From: Candidatus Omnitrophota bacterium
Lineage (GTDB): Bacteria > Hinthialibacterota > Hinthialibacteria > Hinthialibacterales > Hinthialibacteraceae
Assembly (NCBI GenBank): GCA_013177805.1
Contig: JABLXU010000048.1
Location: 1-42,716, forward strand
Direction: 5' to 3'
Length of the DNA stretch: 42,716 bases
Positions 24,346 to 31,696 of the stretch are shown here, one piece after another. The stretch's first letter is position 1. Each line of letters begins with the position of its first letter. Made by a program: the position numbers and the translations under genes. The notes beneath the pieces were generated by a model that was given only the letters and a program-made list of their open reading frames with translations, ran no database searches and was not told where the DNA came from.

Positions 24346-25584
24346 TTATTGAATCATTTCGATTTGGGCTTTGATCGCCCCAGCGGCCGCCATGTTTTGG
24401 AGGATGGCGATCAGGTCGCGGGGGGTGTAACCCAGCGCGTTGAGATTGGACAACACTTCGCCGATCGTCGTTCCCTGAACGGTGGTAACCTTGTCGCCTT
24501 CGGTGACAGTCACTTGGGCCTGCTGGGTCGTGACGGGCGCGCCGCCCATCCCCCACCCGGCGGGAGTGACTTCAGGAACCGTCTCGATGGTGATGCGCAA
24601 CGGCCCATGGGCGATGACAGCGTCGCGCACGCGGATATGCTGGCCGGCCACCACCGTGCCGGTGCGTTCGTTGATCACGATTTTAGCCGGCTCGTCGGTT
24701 TCGATCTCCGCCTCATCGATGAAGGCGATGGCGTCCACGAGGGAATGAAACGGTTGAGTCCCTAGCAGGATGTTGCCGTTGGCGTCCATGCGGACAGCCA
24801 CCCGCACCGCGCTGGCGTCTTCGGCCCGGGCAATGTTCATCCCAGCCAAGGTGTTGATCTTCCGCTGCAGGTTGGAAGCGGTTTTGAAATCAGGCGTATG
24901 CAACAACCACCGGAGGGTGTTGCCTTCCTGAACGACATTGTGAAACACCGGCTCGCCTTCGACGACCACTCCGTTGGGGATGATCCCGACCGCGGGATGA
25001 TTCTTTTGCACCGAGGCCGAACCGGCGCCCAGCCCGCCACCACCGCCCGCGGCGGCGGCAAATCCGCCGATGGAGAGCGATCCATACGCCAAGCCATGAA
25101 ACTGGTTATCCGCGCCTTTCAAAGGCGTGGGCAACAAGGTGCCTCCCTGCAAACTGGACGCGCGGCCGATGCTAACCACCGTGCAGTTGATGCGGGTTCC
25201 CGGCCGCGCGTAGGGGGGAAGATTGGCCAGAACCATGACCGCCGCCACGTTGTCAGGAATGACTTCCGTGGTGATGACATCGGGTTGCAGGACATTAATA
25301 CCCATACTGGCCAGGAGATTGGTCAGCGTTTGCGCGGTGAAGCCCCGGCGTCCGTCCCCAGTCCCCGCGAGCCCGCCGACCAGGCCGTAACCAATCAGCG
25401 GGTTGTCTTGAATGCCGTCCAACTGGGCGATGTCCTTGACCCGCGAGATGACCGGCTGGGCCGGGGCGATGGAAGACCCTGTAAGGATGAGCAACCCTAC
25501 TCCGGTCATCCACACGCCGGTCCATCGCCGGAAGATGTGTATTCTCATCGAACGTAAAGGATGAAATCCAATTGGATCGGGCAT
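24346..25584 (-). CDS. flgI: Flagellar P-ring protein FlgI
   Basis: A 412-residue periplasmic protein forming the P ring around the rod in the peptidoglycan layer. It has a signal peptide (about residues 13-43, ending APAQP) and the strongly conserved FlgI start SRVKDIAQLDGIQDNPLIGY, GLVGGLAGTGDG, then FTAQTLTNLLASMGINV, LPPYARPGTRIN and DLIAILQNMAAAGAIKAQ at the C-terminus. A Gly-rich insert (AAAGGGGGLGAGSA near 175-190) makes it longer than the usual ~365 residues. AAGGA ten bases upstream supports 25584; MRIHIF at 25548 is an alternative. A 186-bp gap separates it from flgH, which is long for this operon and holds no visible gene. Confidence 0.95.
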   Translation of the reverse strand: MPDPIGFHPLRSMRIHIFRRWTGVWMTGVGLLILTGSSIAPAQPVISRVKDIAQLDGIQDNPLIGYGLVGGLAGTGDGRRGFTAQTLTNLLASMGINVLQPDVITTEVIPDNVAAVMVLANLPPYARPGTRINCTVVSIGRASSLQGGTLLPTPLKGADNQFHGLAYGSLSIGGFAAAAGGGGGLGAGSASVQKNHPAVGIIPNGVVVEGEPVFHNVVQEGNTLRWLLHTPDFKTASNLQRKINTLAGMNIARAEDASAVRVAVRMDANGNILLGTQPFHSLVDAIAFIDEAEIETDEPAKIVINERTGTVVAGQHIRVRDAVIAHGPLRITIETVPEVTPAGWGMGGAPVTTQQAQVTVTEGDKVTTVQGTTIGEVLSNLNALGYTPRDLIAILQNMAAAGAIKAQIEMIQ

Positions 25585-25770
25585 AGTGGATTATCCTTGC
25601 GTGGCTTTAATGGATTTCGAAATGATCCTTCTCCCCGGAAGATGATCCGGGCGCGACGGCGCGGCCTTCCAACACATGGTTTTGTCCTTTCCCGCCCGCT
25701 ATGCTTTTACCCGGCACACGTGGCCATATCCCCGGCATTGAATCCCTCGCCTCTTCAATCAGAACAAGTA

Positions 25771-26391
25771 TCAGAACAAGAAATTGAAGAACCTTTGGAT
25801 GAAGGAGGGATTGGACATCTTGCTCAAAGTGCCGTCGCCCAAGTAACTGATTTCGGCATCGGCCACCTGGTACGAGTATACCGTGTTGTTGATGATGTCG
25901 CGCGGCCGCACCTTGCCGGACAGAACGATGGTCTTGTGTTCCTCGCCCACGCGGATGGTCTTGCGGGCTTCGATCAGGAAATTCCCGGCCGGATCGATAC
26001 GGACAATGGTGGCCGCCACGCGCGAAGTGAAGCGGTTGGAACGGTCCACGGCGGCGTTGCCGTTGAATTCGTTGGTGGAATCGAATTTCAAGCGGGGACC
26101 GTTGTCCGCGCCGCCAAATGCTTTGTCCATAAAGGGATTGTTCCAAATCGTGCCGAGAATGCCATTAAACTTATGCTCGCGCGCGCTTTCGCCGTCCGCG
26201 GAATCGTTGGCCCGGTTGTCTTCCTGCACGAGGATGGTCAGGATGTCTCCCACTTTGTGGGCGTTCGCGCCGGAAAGCATGAAATTCATGGCCGAGTCTT
26301 CTGTCCAGAGGGATTTGGAATAAGCAAGTATGGAGGTTCTCATCCCCAGCAGCATTAGAATCGAGAGAGTGATTAAAGGGATTCTTTTCAT
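25771..26391 (-). CDS. flgH: Flagellar L-ring protein FlgH (no lipobox cysteine)
   Basis: A 206-residue L-ring protein that seats the flagellar rod in the outer membrane. Conserved FlgH segments: KVGDILTILVQEDNRANDSA, FNGNAAVDRSNRFTSRVAAT, NFLIEARKTIRVGEEHKTIV, LSGKVRPRDIINNTV and AEISYLGDGTLS. The N-terminus (MKRIPLITLSILMLLGMRTS, ILAYSKSLW) is a signal peptide, but it has no Cys, and the whole protein is Cys-free, whereas classical FlgH is a lipoprotein cleaved before Cys. The start at 26391 is set by AAGGAA nine bases upstream; an upstream ATG at 26430 would break the signal peptide. The gap to flgA is 38 bp. Confidence 0.93.
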   Translation of the reverse strand: MKRIPLITLSILMLLGMRTSILAYSKSLWTEDSAMNFMLSGANAHKVGDILTILVQEDNRANDSADGESAREHKFNGILGTIWNNPFMDKAFGGADNGPRLKFDSTNEFNGNAAVDRSNRFTSRVAATIVRIDPAGNFLIEARKTIRVGEEHKTIVLSGKVRPRDIINNTVYSYQVADAEISYLGDGTLSKMSNPSFIQRFFNFLF

Positions 26392-26429
26392 GGAGAGGTT
26401 TCCTTTTTTCAGTGATCTGTTGCATACCA

Positions 26430-27446
26430 TTACGATTGCACCAATTCAACCAATCCGCGCTGGATGACCCGCCCCTTGACGATCCGGCCGGTGTTGGCGG
26501 TTTTGACTGGCACGATATCCCCGACCGCCCCGCGTCCCTGGGCATGGCCCAGTGTCTGCAAGGTCAAGCCTTCGCTCTTCAAGACAATCTGCACGGGATC
26601 TCCCCGTTTCAATATGTAATTTACGTTGAGCGCCCGCCACTGGATCGCTTCCCCCGGCGCGAGTGGAACGCGGCATTGCTGGCCGATGATTTCATCCCGA
26701 CTGTCAGCGGTTTGCTGGTCAAGCATCTCGTTGTCGAAATACAGCACCACCTCCCGGATATCGTCCGGACCGATTACCTCCCCCCGCTTGAGGTTACGGA
26801 CGGGCATGTAGGCCTTGCGGCGGTGTTGAACCAAGACCACGACCGGGAAATCCTTCACCTGGATCTGGTCGACGAAAAGCCGGACTTGGTAGCGTGTGGT
26901 CCCCAGTGTCATGGGCGAAGCCCGGTCGAAGGTGATGTCCACCCGCTCGGCGGGAGCGATCCACACATCGCGGGCAGGTGTGCTAATGATCCGCAGGATC
27001 AATTCGTCATCACTCCAGCCGGTTTCATGTTGAATTTTCTGTTGGAGTACTTGCAGGACATCCTGAATGCTGATTTTCAATCCGTATCCATAGACCTCGA
27101 CGAGATTGGCCCCCGTGAATTGGACATTGAAAAAATCGAGGCCCGCCTGTCGGATGGATTGCAGAATGTAATGCCGGGGCAGACGGTTTTGTTCACCGTG
27201 CCCCGGGGCGTTCATGACGATCAGTTCTTCGTATTTCTGCTTCGTTTCCGGATCCGGGGCTTGAATGGATTCGGCCACATCGCCCAGCCGGATGACCTGA
27301 TCATCCGCGCGGGATACCCGGAAAGTCCCGGGAAGACGGATGATCGTGGGCTCACCTTGCGTTCCAGCCCGGGGGACTCCCGCGCCCAGAACGAACGCCA
27401 CCCCCAAAATGACAAGGAGAACCGTCCCGCTCCACGAACCTTTCAC
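26430..27446 (-). CDS. flgA: Flagellar basal-body P-ring formation protein FlgA
   Basis: A 338-residue periplasmic chaperone for P-ring assembly. It has a signal peptide (MKGSWSGTVLLVILGVAFVL, ending near PRAG), an N-terminal extension and a C-terminal SAF-type region: YMPVRNLKRGEVIGPDDIRE, VPLAPGEAIQWRALN, KRGDPVQIVLKSEGLTLQTL, GHAQGRGAVGDIVPVKTANT. The protein is longer than E. coli FlgA because of the extension (about residues 30-150), as is common outside Proteobacteria. It sits between flgG and flgH, an arrangement common in non-enteric flagellar operons. Confidence 0.93.
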   Translation of the reverse strand: MKGSWSGTVLLVILGVAFVLGAGVPRAGTQGEPTIIRLPGTFRVSRADDQVIRLGDVAESIQAPDPETKQKYEELIVMNAPGHGEQNRLPRHYILQSIRQAGLDFFNVQFTGANLVEVYGYGLKISIQDVLQVLQQKIQHETGWSDDELILRIISTPARDVWIAPAERVDITFDRASPMTLGTTRYQVRLFVDQIQVKDFPVVVLVQHRRKAYMPVRNLKRGEVIGPDDIREVVLYFDNEMLDQQTADSRDEIIGQQCRVPLAPGEAIQWRALNVNYILKRGDPVQIVLKSEGLTLQTLGHAQGRGAVGDIVPVKTANTGRIVKGRVIQRGLVELVQS

Positions 27447-27572
27447 GGCAACCTCCTTCTCCGTGATCTCCGAGATCGTAAGATTAACCAGGATTTACGC
27501 ATCGTGAGGGAGGTGAAGTGGATCAACTCGTGGTTTTGGCCCGCCGGGCATTCCCACCCTCTCCTACTCTCG

Positions 27573-28361
27573 TTATTGCTTTAAATTCACGGCGGTTTGG
27601 ATCATTTCATCGCCGGTCCGCACCGCGCGGGAATTGACTTCGAAGGCGCGCTGGGCCGTGATCAGGTTGACCAGTTCTTCAGCCACGCTGACATTGGAAT
27701 TTTCCAGAAAGCCTTGCTCCAGGGTTCCCAAACCATCCTGCCCGGGATTGCTGGTGATAGGCGGTCCGGACGCTTCGGTCTCCACGAACAGGTTGTTGCC
27801 CAAGGCCGCCAATCCGGCCGGATTGACGAAGGAAGCCAGCTGGATCTGACCCACCTGCGAGATCAGATTCCCCGGTTGCACCACTGAGACGATGCCTTCG
27901 GCGCTGATGTTGATCGCGGTGGCGTCTGGGGGAATCTGGATGTTGGGTTCCATGCGCAGGCCGTCGGAGGTCACCAGGTTGCCGGCTTGGTCGAGGCTGA
28001 ACGCGCCGTCCCGGGTGTACCCGGTGGTATTGTCGGGCAGCGTCACTTGGAAAAATCCTTTTTTCCCAAGTATGGCCACATCGAGGGGATTTTCGGTATT
28101 GCGCATGGATCCTTCATTGAAGACCCGGCGGGTGGCGGCCACCCGCACCCCGTGGCCGATTTGAATGCCCGACGGCAGTTCAATCCCTTGGTATGCGGAG
28201 GATCCGGCCGGTTTGATGGTTTGATACAGCAGATCCTGAAAATCCACGGTGGTCCGCTTGTATCCAAACGTATTGGCGTTCGCCAGATTGTTGGCGATCG
28301 TGTCCACCATGAAGGACATGCCCTGCATTCCCGCGGCGGCGGTGAACAATCCTCGTAGCAT
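27573..28361 (-). CDS. flgG: Flagellar distal rod protein FlgG
   Basis: A 262-residue rod protein with the full FlgG pattern: MLRGLFTAAAGMQGMSFMVD at the N-terminus, TIANNLANANTFGYKR, the rod-type DFQDLLYQ segment after it, GFFQVTLPDNTTGYTRDGAF in the core, and the C-terminal NSNVSVAEELVNLITAQRAF helix ending EMIQTAVNLKQ. The terminal helices form the coiled-coil D0 domain of the rod. Length and motifs are normal. It is 57 bp downstream of flgF; a 126-bp gap to flgA follows. Confidence 0.96.
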   Translation of the reverse strand: MLRGLFTAAAGMQGMSFMVDTIANNLANANTFGYKRTTVDFQDLLYQTIKPAGSSAYQGIELPSGIQIGHGVRVAATRRVFNEGSMRNTENPLDVAILGKKGFFQVTLPDNTTGYTRDGAFSLDQAGNLVTSDGLRMEPNIQIPPDATAINISAEGIVSVVQPGNLISQVGQIQLASFVNPAGLAALGNNLFVETEASGPPITSNPGQDGLGTLEQGFLENSNVSVAEELVNLITAQRAFEVNSRAVRTGDEMIQTAVNLKQ

Positions 28362-28418
28362 GGTCGCGGCCTCCTGCCTCCCATGAAAAATCCGTTTTAA
28401 CCGGGATTGTCCGGCGGT

Positions 28419-29240
28419 TTACCGGGCCAATTCGTTGACGGCCTTGTTCAAGGTCTGATCCAGCGCCCGGATGACCCGCGCGCTGGCTTCGTGAATCCGG
28501 TACGAATCAATCAGTTTAACCATCTCGGTGGTGGGGATGCTGTTGGATTTCTCCAAATATCCTTGCGCCACCCGGAATTCAACCGGTATTTTGAAATTAT
28601 CCGCATCGTCCTCTTCCACCCGGTAAATATTGCCCGCCTCCCGGAATAATTTGTCCTTGTTGGTAAAGTCAATCACGCGGATTTGATCCAGCACCACGTT
28701 GCTCATGATGCCTTGCTGATTGGGCCGCTGGACCAGAACCTGCCCGAAGCCATCGACGTGGAAATGTTCCTGCCCTACCTGAATCCGTCCAGGCTGGCGG
28801 CCGTTATTTATGCCTTGTCCCATGACGTAATACCCTTGCGAATTCACCAGGTATCCTTCCTTGTCCACATGAAAGTTGCCGGAGCGGGTATAGCGTTGGC
28901 CATCCGGCGAAAGCAGGGTGAAAAATCCATCGCCGAACAGCGCCAAATCGTTGGAATCTCCCGTATAGACCATTTGGCCGGCTGAGTGGTCCACGTAAAT
29001 CCAATCAATACCGGCTCCCGTGCCCAGGCGTCCAATCGTCTGGTGGTAGCGGGGATTCTCAGGTTGGGAAACGGAACGGCCGTACGTGGCGGACAACATG
29101 ACGTCGGGAAACGAACGAACTACGACTTCTTCCCGGCAGAATCCCGGGATTTGAGAATTCGCCAGGTTGTAGGCCAGGGTGTCTTGTACCCTTTCCTGAA
29201 TGATCATTCCCGAAGCCGCCGAATACAGACCGGTTAACAT
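28419..29240 (-). CDS. flgF: Flagellar proximal rod protein FlgF
   Basis: A 273-residue flagellar basal-body rod protein: MLTGLYSAASGMIIQERVQD at the N-terminus, LAYNLANSQIPGFCREEV, GDSNDLALFGDGFFTLLSPD in the core, and the C-terminal YLEKSNSIPTTEMVKLIDSY helix. It is the FlgF-type member because flgG, with more typical motifs, follows directly. It is the first gene of the operon, 46 bp downstream of a sigma-54 promoter. AGGA lies about 11 bases before the ATG, a loose ribosome-binding site. Confidence 0.92.
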   Translation of the reverse strand: MLTGLYSAASGMIIQERVQDTLAYNLANSQIPGFCREEVVVRSFPDVMLSATYGRSVSQPENPRYHQTIGRLGTGAGIDWIYVDHSAGQMVYTGDSNDLALFGDGFFTLLSPDGQRYTRSGNFHVDKEGYLVNSQGYYVMGQGINNGRQPGRIQVGQEHFHVDGFGQVLVQRPNQQGIMSNVVLDQIRVIDFTNKDKLFREAGNIYRVEEDDADNFKIPVEFRVAQGYLEKSNSIPTTEMVKLIDSYRIHEASARVIRALDQTLNKAVNELAR

Positions 29241-29286
29241 GGACGCTTATCCTGGGGTGAGTTTCCATCTTCTCTCCGCTTGATTG

Positions 29287-29303
29287 AGCAACCGCTATAC
29301 CAA
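29287..29303 (-). promoter_or_regulatory. Sigma-54 (-24/-12) promoter of the flg operon
   Basis: On the minus strand TTGGTATAGCGGTTGCT fits the sigma-54 consensus YTGGCACGRNNNTTGCW at all but three defined positions, with GG (complement of 29300-29301) and GC (complement of 29288-29289) exactly ten bases apart. The start site near 29276 leaves a leader of about 36 bases to the flgF ATG at 29240. Just upstream, 29303-29337 holds an AAAAAACG...CGTTTTTT inverted repeat around GGCCTGGGCC, of unknown role. Confidence 0.68.
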
Positions 29304-29439
29304 AAAAACGTCTCTTGGCCTGGGCCGCCCGTTTTTTGAGTAAATGCCTATCCGTGAGATACTTTGGACAAAGAAACCAAATTGGAGTAGCATTTTCCGA
29401 TTCTCATTCCAGAAGAGATACGCGGAAAATTTTTCCATC

Positions 29440-29859
29440 ATGATTGATTCCCATGTCATTACCGTCGGGAACAACGACCGCCTGGCATTGGAGGAGGGGT
29501 GGTACGGTCTGGAGAAATCTCCGGAAGGATTGGTGTACCGGGCCTCAAGCCGGGAAGCGCTGTTGAGAATTCCCTTTGCCCTTCAGCGGGTGCAGGTCTC
29601 TCTGTTGCTGGCCGCACGGCCGGAACATACTCACGAACCGCTGAAAGGCCTCGTCTCCACCAGCGCAGGTACGGATTTCTTATTCGAACTGACAACCAAT
29701 CACTGGACGGTCCGCCAGGGTTTCTTGGAAACCGGCGAAGACCGGCTGATCCGCATCCTGGTTTACAATCCCTGGTCGCCCGGCCAGTTGTACGCCAACG
29801 GCGACGAACGGTTACTGGGGATTTTGCTCAGCGCGGTGCATGTTCACTGGGAGGAGTAA
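29440..29859 (+). CDS. Hypothetical protein
   Basis: A 139-residue protein with no signal peptide or membrane helix, transcribed away from the flg operon. Visible segments include NDRLALEEGWYGLEKSPEGL, VYRASSREALLRIPFALQRV, LLLAARPEHTH and RLIRILVYNPWSP. The GWYGLE...G-x-x-Y/W-R-x-[ST] opening and beta-rich pattern resemble small domains found beside glycosyltransferases in polysaccharide genes, but this is a weak impression and no family is assigned. The start is uncertain: 29440 gives a compact domain, an in-frame ATG at 29344 would add 32 basic residues. Neither has a strong ribosome-binding site. Confidence 0.55.
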   Translation: MIDSHVITVGNNDRLALEEGWYGLEKSPEGLVYRASSREALLRIPFALQRVQVSLLLAARPEHTHEPLKGLVSTSAGTDFLFELTTNHWTVRQGFLETGEDRLIRILVYNPWSPGQLYANGDERLLGILLSAVHVHWEE

Positions 29860-30030
29860 GAGGAATGGTTCATTGGAAAACATCGGGAAAGTCACGTGAT
29901 CCTTATTTTCCTTAGTTACCTAAAATCTTCTTCTATCTTTCTTTATGCCAATCCGATTCTGCGGGCCAAAACTAAGATCCAAAGCAGCCTTCGTCTCGGC
30001 CTGAGGGGGGGCTTCCTTGCCCCGGGGCCG

Positions 30031-30684
30031 CTACATGGAAGGATCAAGGAGTGGAGGATCGACGATCTTTACCCGGCGGCCTTCGATGCGCAAGCGGTTG
30101 GCGGCGAACAACCGGATGGCCTCGGGATAAATTTCCCGTTCCGCCGCCTGCACCCGCGCGGCGAGGGTTTCCGGAGTGTCGTCGTCGTACACCTCCACGG
30201 CTTTTTGGAGGATGATCGGACCTGTGTCGTAGCCTTCATCGACGAAATGCACGGTGGCTCCGGTGATTTTCACCCCGTACGCGAGCACGGCTTCGTGCAC
30301 ATGATGCCCATACATTCCCTTGCCGCAGAACGCGGGAATCAGGGCGGGATGCACGTTCATGATCCGTCCATGGTACTCGGGACCGGGCCGGAAGAGGAAC
30401 ATGAAACCCGCCAGCAGAATCAGATCGGGTTTGACCTCGTCCACGGCCCGTACAAGATCCTCGTTGAACGTTTCCCAGGTGTCGTAATCTTTCCGGTGAA
30501 AAGCCACGGCGGGAATATTGTGTTTGCGCGCCCGTTCGAGACCGAAGGCCTCTTTGTGGCTGCTGATGACCCGCACGATTTCGATCGGGCATTGCCCCAA
30601 CTCTTGTTGGTCGATCAGATTTTGCAGCGTGGTTCCACTGCCCGAAAGCAACACCACGCACCGCAAGGGCTTGGTGGAAGTCAT
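30031..30684 (-). CDS. purN: Phosphoribosylglycinamide formyltransferase PurN
   Basis: A 217-residue cytoplasmic enzyme that transfers formyl from 10-formyl-THF to GAR in purine synthesis. The family motifs are complete: LRCVVLLSGSGTTLQNLI for phosphate binding, LLAGFMFLF, MNVHPALIPAFCGKGMYG with the catalytic Asn-His, and GATVHFVDEGYDTGPII with the catalytic Asp. The start at 30684 overlaps the stop of the upstream sugar-isomerase-like gene as ATGA (30681-30684), with GGGAG ten bases before it. Longer upstream extensions are an artefact of that overlap. No other purine gene is near. Confidence 0.95.
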   Translation of the reverse strand: MTSTKPLRCVVLLSGSGTTLQNLIDQQELGQCPIEIVRVISSHKEAFGLERARKHNIPAVAFHRKDYDTWETFNEDLVRAVDEVKPDLILLAGFMFLFRPGPEYHGRIMNVHPALIPAFCGKGMYGHHVHEAVLAYGVKITGATVHFVDEGYDTGPIILQKAVEVYDDDTPETLAARVQAAEREIYPEAIRLFAANRLRIEGRRVKIVDPPLLDPSM

Positions 30685-31517
30685 AAGGCTTGTTCTCCCG
30701 TTCCGAATAAGTGATCCAGAAACCGCTTCGACCGTTCCGCGGTTTCCCGGGGCGGTTCGTGGGAGGTGTCGAACACCGCCGTGATCCATCCGTGGTAGTC
30801 CAAAACTTCCAGAATATCTTTGATTTCCGCGAAATTCATTCTCCCTTCTCCTAGCGCGCCGTACTCCGGATAAGCACCGGCCGGGCCGGCTTTTTCCTCT
30901 TTTTCATTCGTTACGGGATCACTGAAATGCAAATGCCGGACACACTCGCCATAGGTTTTGAGGATCTTTGCGGGTTCTTCTTCCATGAGCACAAACTGTC
31001 CCGTGTCCAAACCAAGAAAAACGGCATCCAGGTCCACGAGGTTCATAAGCCGGTCGATTTCATCCCCGGTTTCGATCCGGCTGCCCCGCTGAGGCAAGAC
31101 GCAGAGATAGACATCGAAGAAATCCAAACAGCGTTTGCCGAGTTCATCCAGCAAGGCGGCCGCCGCTTTGAAATCGTGAGAGAGCGACTCGTTGATCTCC
31201 CGGGATTCAAGCGTCACCAATAGATGATGTGTCCCCAGTTTCTGAAGAAAACGGGCCAGGGCGCTATGCTGATGAAGCATTTCCTCCCGCCGCCCGGGAA
31301 TGGTGAACACGCCGCTCCCGGCCAAGGCAGCCAGTTTCAGGTGCCGGTCGTGGAGGTGTTTCTTCGCCAGTTCGGTCTTATCCGCGAACTTTTCAAAGAG
31401 GGCGGATACCCCTTCCACTCCCGCAAAGCCCAGACCGGCGATTTCATCCAAGGATTCTTTCCATTGTTCTGGCTTCCAGGCGCGCGTGTGACAGGCGATT
31501 TGGTACCGCGGCATCAT
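30681..31517 (-). CDS. Sugar phosphate isomerase/epimerase family protein (AP-endonuclease-2-like TIM barrel)
   Basis: A 278-residue TIM-barrel protein of the xylose-isomerase-like family: YQIACHTRAWKPEQW on the first strand, LGFAGVEGVSALFEKFADK, LKLAALAGSGVFTIPGRREE, VFLGLDTGQFVLMEEEPAKI and CVRHLHFSDPV with likely metal-binding Asp and His, and GWITAVFDTSHEPPRE near the end (Glu of the usual E-x-D motif appears replaced). There is no signal peptide. The substrate is unknown; relatives act on inosose and ketosugars. It is translationally coupled to purN. A second ATG three bases in (31514) is equally likely as start. Confidence 0.85.
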   Translation of the reverse strand: MMPRYQIACHTRAWKPEQWKESLDEIAGLGFAGVEGVSALFEKFADKTELAKKHLHDRHLKLAALAGSGVFTIPGRREEMLHQHSALARFLQKLGTHHLLVTLESREINESLSHDFKAAAALLDELGKRCLDFFDVYLCVLPQRGSRIETGDEIDRLMNLVDLDAVFLGLDTGQFVLMEEEPAKILKTYGECVRHLHFSDPVTNEKEEKAGPAGAYPEYGALGEGRMNFAEIKDILEVLDYHGWITAVFDTSHEPPRETAERSKRFLDHLFGTGEQAL

Positions 31518-31696
31518 CTTTCCCTGTATTCCCTTACTGGGAAATCAAATCCGATCCATGGATCAATGGTTTTGGGAGGGATTGTAGATGATTTGCCCGG
31601 AGGATGCAGGGGTTGTTGGGGTATCCGGCTGGAAGGGGGCGAACCTGCCGGTGAGCCGCAGGAAACACAAGGTGGATCAGCGAAAGCCGGAACTGC

